Assembly (NCBI RefSeq): GCF_000142805.1
Contig: NC_013083.1
Coordinates: forward strand, 930,001-994,000
From: Lachancea thermotolerans CBS 6340
Lineage: Eukaryota > Ascomycota > Saccharomycetes > Saccharomycetales > Saccharomycetaceae
DNA: 64,000 bases
Direction of reading: 5' to 3'
The notes below the pieces were generated by a model. It ran no database searches, was not told the DNA's origin, and saw only the letters and a program-made list of their open reading frames with translations. Made by a program: the position numbers and the translations under genes. Below, in pieces: positions 49,092 through 56,836 of the stretch; the stretch's first letter is position 1, and the number at the start of each line of letters is the position of its first letter.

Positions 49092-49561
49092 TTCGATCTC
49101 TATTATTCAATTTAAACCTCGCCGTCTAAACAGGCAACACAGATTCTTCTTTAAGATGAAAGTGTCCGTAGTATGTCTCCAAGTTCAAGACGATTAGGTA
49201 CAGTATCTTAAGAACCAAATTGAAACCATGAAACGCTGAAGCATCCTAGTCTCATTTTATACTCACTTGGTTTTATCGGAATCTGCTTCCGATGCGTCCG
49301 CGGCCTGTATCTGCATTGGATACAGACTGATGCTTTAGGATGGTCATTCACTCGCGGGGCTCAATCGGTTATCGAAGACTTGATACGGAAGTGATAATAC
49401 TTTAAGTGCAACGGAAACCGAGATCCGCAATATCGTGTGGAGCAATCTGACGGGATAGGATTTCCGAAAAACGGCCCCAGATAGTCACGTGATTGAAGAG
49501 GCTCCTTCACGTGTTTACACGGCATTTGTTTTTGGGTCACGTGATATACAAATAGCCGCCC
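49092..49561. other. PUT1 promoter region
   Basis: 470 bases. TATAAAA on the minus strand (49261-49255) is about 165 bases before the PUT1 ATG. CGGAA and TTCCG, 5 bases apart, lie near 49277-49291; Put3 prefers CGG-N10-CCG, and the spacing here is N9, so this is only suggestive. Three CACGTG sites cluster at 49486-49543, near the RRN5 stop. Confidence 0.55.
49486..49543. promoter_or_regulatory. Cluster of three CACGTG E-boxes
   Basis: CACGTG at 49486-49491, 49508-49513 and 49538-49543; the first and third read GTCACGTGAT, a strong Cbf1/Tye7-type match. They are 395-450 bases upstream of PUT1 and just past the end of RRN5. Confidence 0.55.
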
Positions 49562-51067
49562 TCATTCGAATTGGAACTCGCGATGTAGCCAGTGGGGAAT
49601 CCTGGATTTCCGTGGGGGTTCGACGTCTGGCACCTGAATTGCTACGCGTTTGAGTGGCGCATGCCCTCCCTGCAAAAAGCTTAGCATTGCGTGCTGGTAC
49701 TTACGGGACCGGTACATGTCACGCGCGTCGAGATTACGGGTCTCTTCGTCGCAAAGCTCCTGCTCTAAAGGGTTGTTGATGATGTCAAGCTTATCACATT
49801 CCACAAAAGGATCTGAGTCAGCTCTCCTGCCATTGAGGTTGAAAAGCTTCTTGTGTATGTGCAGGAAAAGGTCTTCGCCTACCGTGCTGCTAACAGCATG
49901 CTCGTCCGATGCAACACGACCGTAGAGCTCCAGGTCGTGAGCAGCCTCCGCGTGCTCTAGAATTCGCGGTATTACGCCACTTGCTACCTGCGTGGTCCTG
50001 AAGAGCCGCCCCTCCTCATGCTGGATGTTGAATTTTTGCAAAGTCGAAAGGACGGCCTCGGCGAGCGTCGGGGCGACAAGCCCCTCTTGCCGCATGACGG
50101 ACAAGCCCTTTAGCACTTTGTCACGAGAAATTATCTGAGGAAAGTGCGTCTTACCTCCTGAGTTAACTGTCACGCCGTCGTAGTCGTTCACTTCTTGTTC
50201 GCCCCCAGATAAGCCTGCGTCTTCTTTAAAAAAACTGGAGGGGACATGCTGCGTTTCCAATTGAGAAAGAACTGTGAACCACAGGAGCCTGCGTAGGTAG
50301 CTTCTTGCACACTCTTCGAGGTGTCGAAGAGACTGTTCAGACATCGGTAGCGCTTGGCGGCACGCTGGTTGACACTCCTCAATGCCGTGCCTAGAGTACA
50401 TAGGACCCCATCGCTTATCCCAATTTTTTAGGTTTATAAGGGCATTTTCGTCAGCCTCTTGCATTTCTAGGGTATCTCCAGGCAGCTCTTGCAAAAGTTG
50501 GAGCTTTTGCTCTGCTTTACAGCTCATCTCCTCTTCCAAATCTACGAAGAACTCGTCCATCTCGTAGGCAATTGGTAAGTCCACTTTTGGCAAAATCCGG
50601 CCGTGGCGCTTGCTATCCAGCTGTTTGAGCTTAATAAGGTTATTTTTTAGTACTTGATAGTACGCTATTATCTCAAACTTTGATTTCTCAGGAAGATGCA
50701 TATGCCATTCTTCTAGCCTATGAATTGACGATCGCGACAGATGATGGAAAAATAACTCCTTTTCCTCGGCACTCCAAAAAACTCCGAGCTCCTCGTTCTG
50801 TATCTCATCCTCGTCTTCCTCGCTTGACCGCTCATTCTCCTCAATCAAAAGATGCCGGTTTTCGTCATCCTTATTGTTTTCGGCATCGACCCATTTAACC
50901 CGGCTCTTTGTGTGTACAAATGATCCCGCGAGTTCGGAGCTTCTACTCAAAGGATCCATAAACTCTTTCAATTCATTGTTGTAGACGGCGAAGTAGTCTG
51001 CAAGAACATTATGGCCCTCCACATCCATAGTTTTAGCCGCGCTTGTCCAATGCTCTTTGATCAACAT
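49562..51067 (-). CDS. RRN5: RNA polymerase I upstream activating factor subunit Rrn5
   Basis: Subunit of UAF, which binds the upstream element of the rDNA promoter with Rrn9, Rrn10, Uaf30 and histones. 501 residues, longer than the S. cerevisiae protein (about 363). A SANT-like domain lies at about residues 90-145 (LGVFWSAEEKELFFHHLSR), preceded by an acidic stretch (EERSSEEDEDEIQNEELG). The assignment rests on this domain and on order (YLR141W between PUT1 and SLS1). A PAC motif is upstream. Divergent from SLS1. Confidence 0.85.
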   Translation of the reverse strand: MLIKEHWTSAAKTMDVEGHNVLADYFAVYNNELKEFMDPLSRSSELAGSFVHTKSRVKWVDAENNKDDENRHLLIEENERSSEEDEDEIQNEELGVFWSAEEKELFFHHLSRSSIHRLEEWHMHLPEKSKFEIIAYYQVLKNNLIKLKQLDSKRHGRILPKVDLPIAYEMDEFFVDLEEEMSCKAEQKLQLLQELPGDTLEMQEADENALINLKNWDKRWGPMYSRHGIEECQPACRQALPMSEQSLRHLEECARSYLRRLLWFTVLSQLETQHVPSSFFKEDAGLSGGEQEVNDYDGVTVNSGGKTHFPQIISRDKVLKGLSVMRQEGLVAPTLAEAVLSTLQKFNIQHEEGRLFRTTQVASGVIPRILEHAEAAHDLELYGRVASDEHAVSSTVGEDLFLHIHKKLFNLNGRRADSDPFVECDKLDIINNPLEQELCDEETRNLDARDMYRSRKYQHAMLSFLQGGHAPLKRVAIQVPDVEPPRKSRIPHWLHREFQFE

Positions 51068-51123
51068 GTCCCGGAAATGTCAATTTTGGCCCATCGTGAG
51101 AGTTGATTAAAAAAAATGAGCCG

Positions 51124-51133
51124 AGCTCATCGC
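51124..51133 (-). promoter_or_regulatory. PAC motif upstream of RRN5
   Basis: GCGATGAGCT on the RRN5 strand, 57 bases before its ATG; full PAC core as in polymerase I and III genes. It also lies in the SLS1 promoter. Confidence 0.6.
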
Positions 51134-51213
51134 GCGCCAACTCTAGGTCAAGTTAAGCAGAACTTGCAAGAGGGGTGCAAAGCAGCCGTGTGGAGATTGT
51201 GAAGCCAATTGAG

Positions 51214-53310
51214 ATGTTTTCACGATGTACACAAGCGGTCATACGCTGTCAAAGAAAAGGCTTTGATGGTTGCTCGAGATTTCCAAAATTACCATTAGGT
51301 CTCAACAGAAGTAATTCGACCACCACAAAGGTCTTGGTTAGCGATAAAGCCCTCCACTCTACTCGTGGCAAAAAACTGAAACCTATCAAGGCCCAAATCG
51401 TGGTTTTGAATCCTAGAGAAGCTGGACTTTTCAAACGGAAGCGGACCCCTGCATACTTCAATGGTAATGAGAGACCACGGGAACGGTTAAGTGTATTAGA
51501 GGGTGTTGAGTTCGACAGTGGCGGCACTTCCAATAACCGCAAGCAGCAGTCTTCCGGTGACATTCTACAAGAAATTGAGTCTCAGAGAAGGAAGCTGCTG
51601 GTTTTCAAGAGCTCGGTGCCCAATGAGCAGGTCATTAAATCCATTCACGACTTGAGACCCTCCGATGATACACGTGTTATGTCCACCAAGCGTTATACGC
51701 AACTCAAAGCGTTACTGGAAATGGCTTACACTCTTCCACAGCTCAAAGCATACACTCGGCAATACTACGACCAGCGCGTGCCAAAATCTGTCACCAAGAA
51801 AAGTATCATTCCTAGTATCCTGCATAAGCTCTGGAATTGTGAAGTTGATGCATCTATGAGTGACGAACAGGACTTGGTTGTGGAACGTATTCTCGATTCC
51901 CAAAGCAGAGATATTTACCTGTTACTTCTCACAAACAATGGCAAAATCCTTCACAACTTTGCCCGTTTGGGTGCAACAGTTGCCGTTGCACTTGGAGAGA
52001 ACAAAATTATAGTGCGCGCTACTAGCTCCTTGGTCAAATATGTGGAGGTGTCCCTTCGCAAGATTTTGGACAATGTTCAGCGCGAGGTTTTACCGATCCA
52101 AAGCATCATCGATAGCCACAGCGCCTCTAATTCGCCTCCTATTTCACCTGAAGACTTAGTCAATCTAGTTCAAAAAGAAACAGCCACCTTTTTTGAGAAA
52201 CTACTGGAAGATGATACCAACAGTTATGTGGTTAGTGGGTTTGGTGGCAAGAGACTCGCCAAGGCTGAAATTCTCCTTCTCTGGGCTCTTGATTACAATC
52301 CACAGAAAACAGAACTTGTAAGGTTTCTTGGTGAACGCGGAGACTGCGATTACAAGCTTTTTCCGTTTACGGACAACCAGTGTCTTGACTGGATCGACAG
52401 AAGCAAAGAGTGGTACAGACTCCAGAAGCCTGTGAGCAAAAACCAAGAGCCAGGTGAAATCAAACCTTTGGTGTTGGATGAAAAGGCTATTGATGAGCTC
52501 TACCATGATATGCTCACCTCACAGAGCGCCACGACCTCTAAGGTCAACGAAGGCCTCGAGACAAAGGTTATTAGCATAACTCTTGGTCAAATATTAAAGA
52601 CTTTAGATGGCAAAAGTTCCACGTTTCAGCCAAAGGTCCCGGGTATTACGAAAAAATTGTTACAATTACCGCTGTACGATGGTATCGCTGCCGAGGACGA
52701 ACTATACACTGTTGACCAACATGAATATCATGTTCAGCTGAAATTCATTCCAAACTTGAGTAGTGTGGGCCATATCAAGGATATTCCGCCTCTAGAACTT
52801 TGGTTTGAACTAGATGATTATGATAAAGCTATCAGCAGTAGCGTGCGCTGCTTGCTTCATACAGAAGATAGAAGTTTGCTCTTGCAAACACCTCAAATGT
52901 CGCACGACTATAAGGTTAGCGTTGACCGTACGCTTGAAGCTACTAAGCCCTACGAAGATGATCCGCAAAACTGGTTGAAAGATCAGCCTGGCCTCAAAGA
53001 ATTCCTGCTTCGAGCAAGGCTGACGTTCCAGGGAAGTGAAAAACTGTACGTGCCCAAAAATTTAGAAATGAACCTACGCCTTGGAGACTCTGATGTGCTT
53101 CAGCCTGTGATATTTGACTACGTCAATGTCAAATACCGTCGCGTGCTCAGGCTGAAATACATGGACCATTATCTGGTTCAATTTTCAGACCTAAATGGCG
53201 GCACCAGCGGAGGCAAGTACACGCAAGTCGACTTTATTTGTCCGGAATCAAATATGATTTCTCGCGAGGCGTTTGGATCGTTTATCAAAGACGTCCTGAA
53301 ATATGTCTAA
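51214..53310 (+). CDS. SLS1: Mitochondrial inner-membrane expression factor Sls1
   Basis: Sls1 coordinates mitochondrial transcription with translation at the inner membrane. 698 residues (643 in S. cerevisiae). The N-terminus (MFSRCTQAVIRCQRKG, then many Arg/Ser/Thr/Lys and few acids) looks like a mitochondrial presequence. Conserved interior includes VVERILDSQSRDIYLLLLTNNG and LGATVAVALGENKIIVRATS, then a DYVNVKYRRVLRLKYMDHYL segment near the C-terminus. The frame opens from a GTG at 51175; the ATG at 51214 gives the expected presequence start. It corresponds to YLR139C. Confidence 0.88.
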   Translation: MFSRCTQAVIRCQRKGFDGCSRFPKLPLGLNRSNSTTTKVLVSDKALHSTRGKKLKPIKAQIVVLNPREAGLFKRKRTPAYFNGNERPRERLSVLEGVEFDSGGTSNNRKQQSSGDILQEIESQRRKLLVFKSSVPNEQVIKSIHDLRPSDDTRVMSTKRYTQLKALLEMAYTLPQLKAYTRQYYDQRVPKSVTKKSIIPSILHKLWNCEVDASMSDEQDLVVERILDSQSRDIYLLLLTNNGKILHNFARLGATVAVALGENKIIVRATSSLVKYVEVSLRKILDNVQREVLPIQSIIDSHSASNSPPISPEDLVNLVQKETATFFEKLLEDDTNSYVVSGFGGKRLAKAEILLLWALDYNPQKTELVRFLGERGDCDYKLFPFTDNQCLDWIDRSKEWYRLQKPVSKNQEPGEIKPLVLDEKAIDELYHDMLTSQSATTSKVNEGLETKVISITLGQILKTLDGKSSTFQPKVPGITKKLLQLPLYDGIAAEDELYTVDQHEYHVQLKFIPNLSSVGHIKDIPPLELWFELDDYDKAISSSVRCLLHTEDRSLLLQTPQMSHDYKVSVDRTLEATKPYEDDPQNWLKDQPGLKEFLLRARLTFQGSEKLYVPKNLEMNLRLGDSDVLQPVIFDYVNVKYRRVLRLKYMDHYLVQFSDLNGGTSGGKYTQVDFICPESNMISREAFGSFIKDVLKYV

Positions 53311-53374
53311 GAGGGCACCAAGTCTGTAGGAAAAGCCATCTTGTAAATAGCATATATGCATACCAGGATTTCAC

Positions 53375-54070
53375 TCACCTCACGTACTTCCGGAGAAAAT
53401 CATCATGGAATTTGCTTCTGGTCATGTCGTTGCTGTATTCCTGTTTGAGATCCTTTGGCGTGTTTCTGTTTGAGGACTTATTAGACCTCAGGCCTCCAAA
53501 GACAGTCTGGGAGCGCCAGCTGCGCTGCACCGTTGGGGCTTCAGACGGCTCTTCAACTGAGTCCTGCCTCTCCCGCTGTTCCTTCAGCTTTTGCACCATC
53601 CGCTCCTGCCGAATTTTGTTAAGCTCTCGCAATAAAGCTTCTTGGTCCTCCTCGTCAGATTCGGCATCTTCGCCTTCTGAACTACCACCAGCTTCATCAT
53701 CATCTTCTTCTTCTTCTTCTTCTTCTTCTTCTTCTTCTTCCTGCTGCAAATCCTTGTTCCTTTCGCCGCTCTCACTTTTGTCCTTGTTTTCACCCTTTTT
53801 GCTGTTGGAGCTGGCTTCTTGGTCCGGCAAACTGCTGCTCATGCTGCGCCCATCAACTTCCTCACTTGCATCATCCTCCAAAATATTGGCGGCTATTTTA
53901 GACGCTTTGGGCTTGTCTTGCTCCTCCAGATCGTTCTCAGCAAGCTTGCGCTTGCGATACTTGAGTTTTGTATGACCAGGAAGAAGTCTCGCATGCTGAG
54001 TGCTCGTCGGAACATAGCTTCCCTTAGCACCATTACGCGCCTCTAGCTGTGGCCTATGTGACGTGGTCAT
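53375..54070 (-). CDS. CWC15: Spliceosome component Cwc15
   Basis: Component of the Prp19-associated NTC complex in the active spliceosome. 231 residues (175 in S. cerevisiae). The start MTTSHRPQLEARNGAKG and HARLLPGHTKLKYRKRK are nearly identical to those of S. cerevisiae, and the end SNDMTRSKFHDDFLRKYVR also matches. Between them is an expanded acidic stretch with about 13 Glu in a row then Asp, encoded by the TTC/CTT repeat at 53703-53740; this explains most of the extra length. The frame opens seven codons further upstream; ATG 54070 is chosen from the alignment. It corresponds to YDR163W. Confidence 0.93.
   Translation of the reverse strand: MTTSHRPQLEARNGAKGSYVPTSTQHARLLPGHTKLKYRKRKLAENDLEEQDKPKASKIAANILEDDASEEVDGRSMSSSLPDQEASSNSKKGENKDKSESGERNKDLQQEEEEEEEEEEEEDDDEAGGSSEGEDAESDEEDQEALLRELNKIRQERMVQKLKEQRERQDSVEEPSEAPTVQRSWRSQTVFGGLRSNKSSNRNTPKDLKQEYSNDMTRSKFHDDFLRKYVR
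53703..53740 (+). repeat. (CTT)n trinucleotide repeat coding for poly-Glu
   Basis: About 12 CTT units; on the minus strand these are GAA codons in the acidic run of Cwc15. Likely to vary in length between strains. Confidence 0.85.
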
Positions 54071-54130
54071 TGCTGCTCTAAGGTGCTTCAAATGCGCAAA
54101 TGATTTCTCGCAAACTTCTGGTCGGAGGTA

Positions 54131-54145
54131 GTGATGAGATGAGCT
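54131..54145. promoter_or_regulatory. PAC motif upstream of CWC15
   Basis: GTGATGAGATGAGCT, a near-consensus PAC, about 60-75 bases before the CWC15 ATG. Unexpected for a splicing factor gene. Confidence 0.5.
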
Positions 54146-54296
54146 ATCTTTACTTAATTTAGTCAGATTGTTACTCGTTTGTGATGATATACCCCGGTAT
54201 TATTAATTTAGGACCGACTCTTGGAGCTTCCAAGAGGATTGAATGCTGCGCTGAGGCTAGTTTCCCCTCTTGTTGCATAAAAATCAGAGTAGCCTG

Positions 54297-54527
54297 TTAG
54301 TCTGGAGACTTTCGTACTTCTCCTCCGGAAAGGCTGCGTCTCCGCAGGACCCTTGACTCTTTATTTCGAGGATAAAGGAAGCCGGCAATACCGCCTCTCC
54401 CTGTAAACATGTACATATTGACATTCTCTTCACGAAGGACGTTCGCAAACCAGTTGGCCCTGTTCGAATGCTTGTAGGTCTCAATCCTCATGCTGAGAAG
54501 AATATCGTATGAAAGCACAGCCCTCAT
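54297..54527 (-). CDS. Small hypothetical ORF between CWC15 and NBP2
   Basis: A 76-codon ATG frame; product with a hydrophobic start (MRAVLSYDILLSM), then RANWFANVLREENVNMYMFT, a Gly-rich GRGGIAGFLY and a basic tail. Composition looks protein-like and the spacer is large enough for a gene, but I recognise no family, and S. cerevisiae has no gene named here. A chance frame is possible. Confidence 0.3.
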   Translation of the reverse strand: MRAVLSYDILLSMRIETYKHSNRANWFANVLREENVNMYMFTGRGGIAGFLYPRNKESRVLRRRSLSGGEVRKSPD

Positions 54528-54810
54528 GCTGATGTCATCTGGAGACTCACTCTAACTCAGTATTACGTAGTCAGGATGATATCATCGCGTAACTCGTTTC
54601 CAACCTGTTTTTAACTCACTTTGAATCACCTCACATTCAAGCTCAAATAATGTGGTAGACATGAATTGTCCCAGCTAAAAGTTGAAGACTGCGATAAATC
54701 AGAAGAAGCCTGAAAACAACACAGCGACACCACCGGCCTCAGTGGATCCCTGGGCGCTTCTACCATTTACGGCACACGTGGGAAACAGTAACAGGTTTTT
54801 GATAGCTCGA

Positions 54811-55374
54811 ATGGATCATCACCAGGAATGCAGCAGCGCCGATGAGGTGGCTGAGGCAGGCTACATATCAATAAAAGACTTTGCGTACGATAAGTCCAAT
54901 CCTCTGCACTTTGGGTACTTTGGCGAAAGCAGTGATGACGAGGAGGGCTCAGAAGAGTGTGAGAGCGACTCAAGGCGACAGAGCATAGTACTGCCCAGCG
55001 AGTACATCGTAAACCGCAGGGCTGTGGCGCTCTATGACTTTGTACCGGAAAATGACAATGAGCTGGAACTGCGTGAGGGCGACGTGCTGTTCATAGGCTA
55101 CAGACATGGCCAGGGCTGGCTCGTGGCCGAGAACGCAGAACGGACGCGCACCGGCCTAGTACCGGAGGAGTACGTCTCCTTGACAGAGCCGGGCGATGGC
55201 GACGACGACGATAGCGAGAGCGGCGAAGAAAGGCCGAGACCGTTTTACTTGACTCACATGATCGCGCAGTCCATGAACAATTCACGGGGGGGCCAGAACG
55301 ACGAAGAATGGGAAGACATTGATGACCTCGAATCGCATTTGAACGAGCATCTTAGAATCTCAAACTCTTCGTGA
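54811..55374 (+). CDS. NBP2: SH3 adaptor Nbp2
   Basis: Adaptor that brings the phosphatase Ptc1 to MAP kinase pathways (HOG, cell wall integrity). 187 residues from the chosen ATG (236 in S. cerevisiae). A conserved GYISIKDFAYDKSNPLHFGYF block begins at about residue 19; the SH3 domain (about 67-123) has ALYDFVPENDNELELREGD, the GWLVAEN tryptophan strand and GLVPEEYVSL; the C-terminus has PRPFYLTHMIAQS and an acidic EWEDIDDLE. The frame stays open 43 codons upstream but without an ATG (TTG at 54682), so the N-terminus may be shorter than in S. cerevisiae or lie in an unseen exon. It corresponds to YDR162C. Confidence 0.88.
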   Translation: MDHHQECSSADEVAEAGYISIKDFAYDKSNPLHFGYFGESSDDEEGSEECESDSRRQSIVLPSEYIVNRRAVALYDFVPENDNELELREGDVLFIGYRHGQGWLVAENAERTRTGLVPEEYVSLTEPGDGDDDDSESGEERPRPFYLTHMIAQSMNNSRGGQNDEEWEDIDDLESHLNEHLRISNSS

Positions 55375-55592
55375 CAGGCGTCTGTAAGCCCGGTGGGCTC
55401 AGTGATACAATGCGCATAAACGTCTTCAATTCTACAACTGTATATTACCAAAAATGTATTTAACCATGCAATGTTTTAGCCGGGGTCAATGGCTCCGCAG
55501 CACGTTACCAATAGTCTATGAGTGCTTTTGCATTACGTGAGTACCTTGGGTTACAAATTACTAATCTATGTGAGGCCGAAGAAGTGACAGCC

Positions 55593-56777
55593 TCATGCTT
55601 CCTCTATTTCCTCGAACTCTATGTCCTCGTCATCGCCGACCTCCTCGCCCTTTCTCGATCTTATCAATTCAGTGATATCAACAGGACCACCAAGTTCTGT
55701 GAGTAGGCTGTTTGCGCCCTCTGTAAGTTCCATCATGACCTCGTCGCGTATGTCCGAATTTTCCGCTAATTTTATCATGTAAGTTAGAGCTAAACGCGCC
55801 TCTCTCACGTGTTCGCCTATGGACTCGGTGGATAGTTCGAGTGGCAGCTCTGGGAAGTGCTGGTTAAATTCGTAAACATTTTCGGAATTCAATTCAATAC
55901 TAGGATTCTTATGTTTGAAAAGCTCGAGCTTGCAAATGAGGTAGTGTGTAAAGCCTTCCAAGTACAAACCTTCTAAGTTGTCTTCATCAACATCTTTTAT
56001 AGCAGCCAAAATCTCCAGTGAAATTTCATACAAACCCATCTCGATGCACATTTTCGTGAGGTTTAGTAGAGGCTGCAACAGATCCACAAATTCTGAATGA
56101 GTTGCATTTCCACTTTCGATAGCCTCCTCGATTTTTGTTTTCTTCTCCTGGAAAAAACGCCAAGATTGTGTGAAAGCTTCGACAGCGTCGTCAAAACGCT
56201 GCTGTGATATTCTGATAGATCCTAGTGTCACCCAAGCCTCCGGAGACTTGCTGTCAGAAACTTCCATGGCTTTTGCAATCAACTCTTCGCACTGGCTCTC
56301 AGCGTTGGGTTCCATGCAGAGATCAGTCATCCAAATCTCGATCATGGACAACAGGCCATTGACTATTTTGTCAGCTTGGTCCTGTCTCAAGACATCGCCT
56401 GCTTGTTGGGAAACGCTCTCAATACCTTGCATTAGCAGCCTGATTCCATCTTCGCCGCCAGCAACTTGTCCCAGCGTAAAATATTTGTCGCTTCCTCCGA
56501 TCGTACCATTCGGATCAAGCTCACATGCCCTTACCAACAGCGGATATGCTTTTTCAAGCTGACCGTCGTCCAAATAGGCATCAGCAAAAATCTGATGTAA
56601 CTCAACATTAGACGAATTTGAACTTTTTAAGGATTTCTTCAAGGGCTTTAGCGCCTTCAGGGCCTCCTTACTATTATTTTCCTCAAGAAAGCTTTTGGCT
56701 TGCGCAACAATACTTCCCAATTGACTCATCGATGTGGCCTCTTCTTGCTCTAGGTTGGTAAATATCCCGCTGCTCAT
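55593..56777 (-). CDS. ACL4: Dedicated Rpl4 chaperone Acl4
   Basis: TPR protein that captures ribosomal protein L4 during its synthesis and escorts it to pre-60S particles. 394 residues (387 in S. cerevisiae). TPR-like helices are seen from about residue 20 (AQAKSFLEENNSKEALKALK; ADAYLDDGQLEKAYPLLVRA; AWVTLGSIRISQQRFDDAVE), and the C-terminus is acidic (EEVGDDEDIEFEEIEEA), as expected for a chaperone of a basic protein. The frame opens from a TTG; ATG 56777 is used, with the ATG at 56729 as an alternative. A PAC core covers the chosen ATG. It corresponds to YDR161W. Confidence 0.87.
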   Translation of the reverse strand: MSSGIFTNLEQEEATSMSQLGSIVAQAKSFLEENNSKEALKALKPLKKSLKSSNSSNVELHQIFADAYLDDGQLEKAYPLLVRACELDPNGTIGGSDKYFTLGQVAGGEDGIRLLMQGIESVSQQAGDVLRQDQADKIVNGLLSMIEIWMTDLCMEPNAESQCEELIAKAMEVSDSKSPEAWVTLGSIRISQQRFDDAVEAFTQSWRFFQEKKTKIEEAIESGNATHSEFVDLLQPLLNLTKMCIEMGLYEISLEILAAIKDVDEDNLEGLYLEGFTHYLICKLELFKHKNPSIELNSENVYEFNQHFPELPLELSTESIGEHVREARLALTYMIKLAENSDIRDEVMMELTEGANSLLTELGGPVDITELIRSRKGEEVGDDEDIEFEEIEEA

Positions 56778-56780
56778 CGC
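56772..56780 (-). promoter_or_regulatory. PAC core over the annotated ACL4 start
   Basis: GCGATGAGC on the ACL4 strand, with its ATG being the chosen start codon; TTGAAAATTTG (56797-56787), close to RRPE, lies just before it. If this is a true promoter element, translation more likely starts at 56729. Confidence 0.4.
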
Positions 56781-56836
56781 GGATCTCAAATTTTCAAATA
56801 TGTTCAATTAGTACAAAACGATCTTCTTTCTTAATA

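Larger units (their letters stand above)
54071..54810. other. Divergent CWC15/NBP2 region with a small ORF
   Basis: 740 bases, long for a shared promoter. It has a PAC motif (GTGATGAGATGAGCT, 54131-54145) 60 bases before CWC15, a small minus ORF (54297-54527, listed separately), a CACGTG at about 54775, and a 5-codon upstream ORF (54661-54678) before NBP2. Confidence 0.55.

Noticed and set aside
49460-49492. Centromere-like TTTCCGAAAA close to a CACGTG
   Set aside because: A yeast point centromere needs an AT-rich element of tens to over a hundred bases between these two signals; here they are about 15 bases apart and the DNA is not AT-rich.
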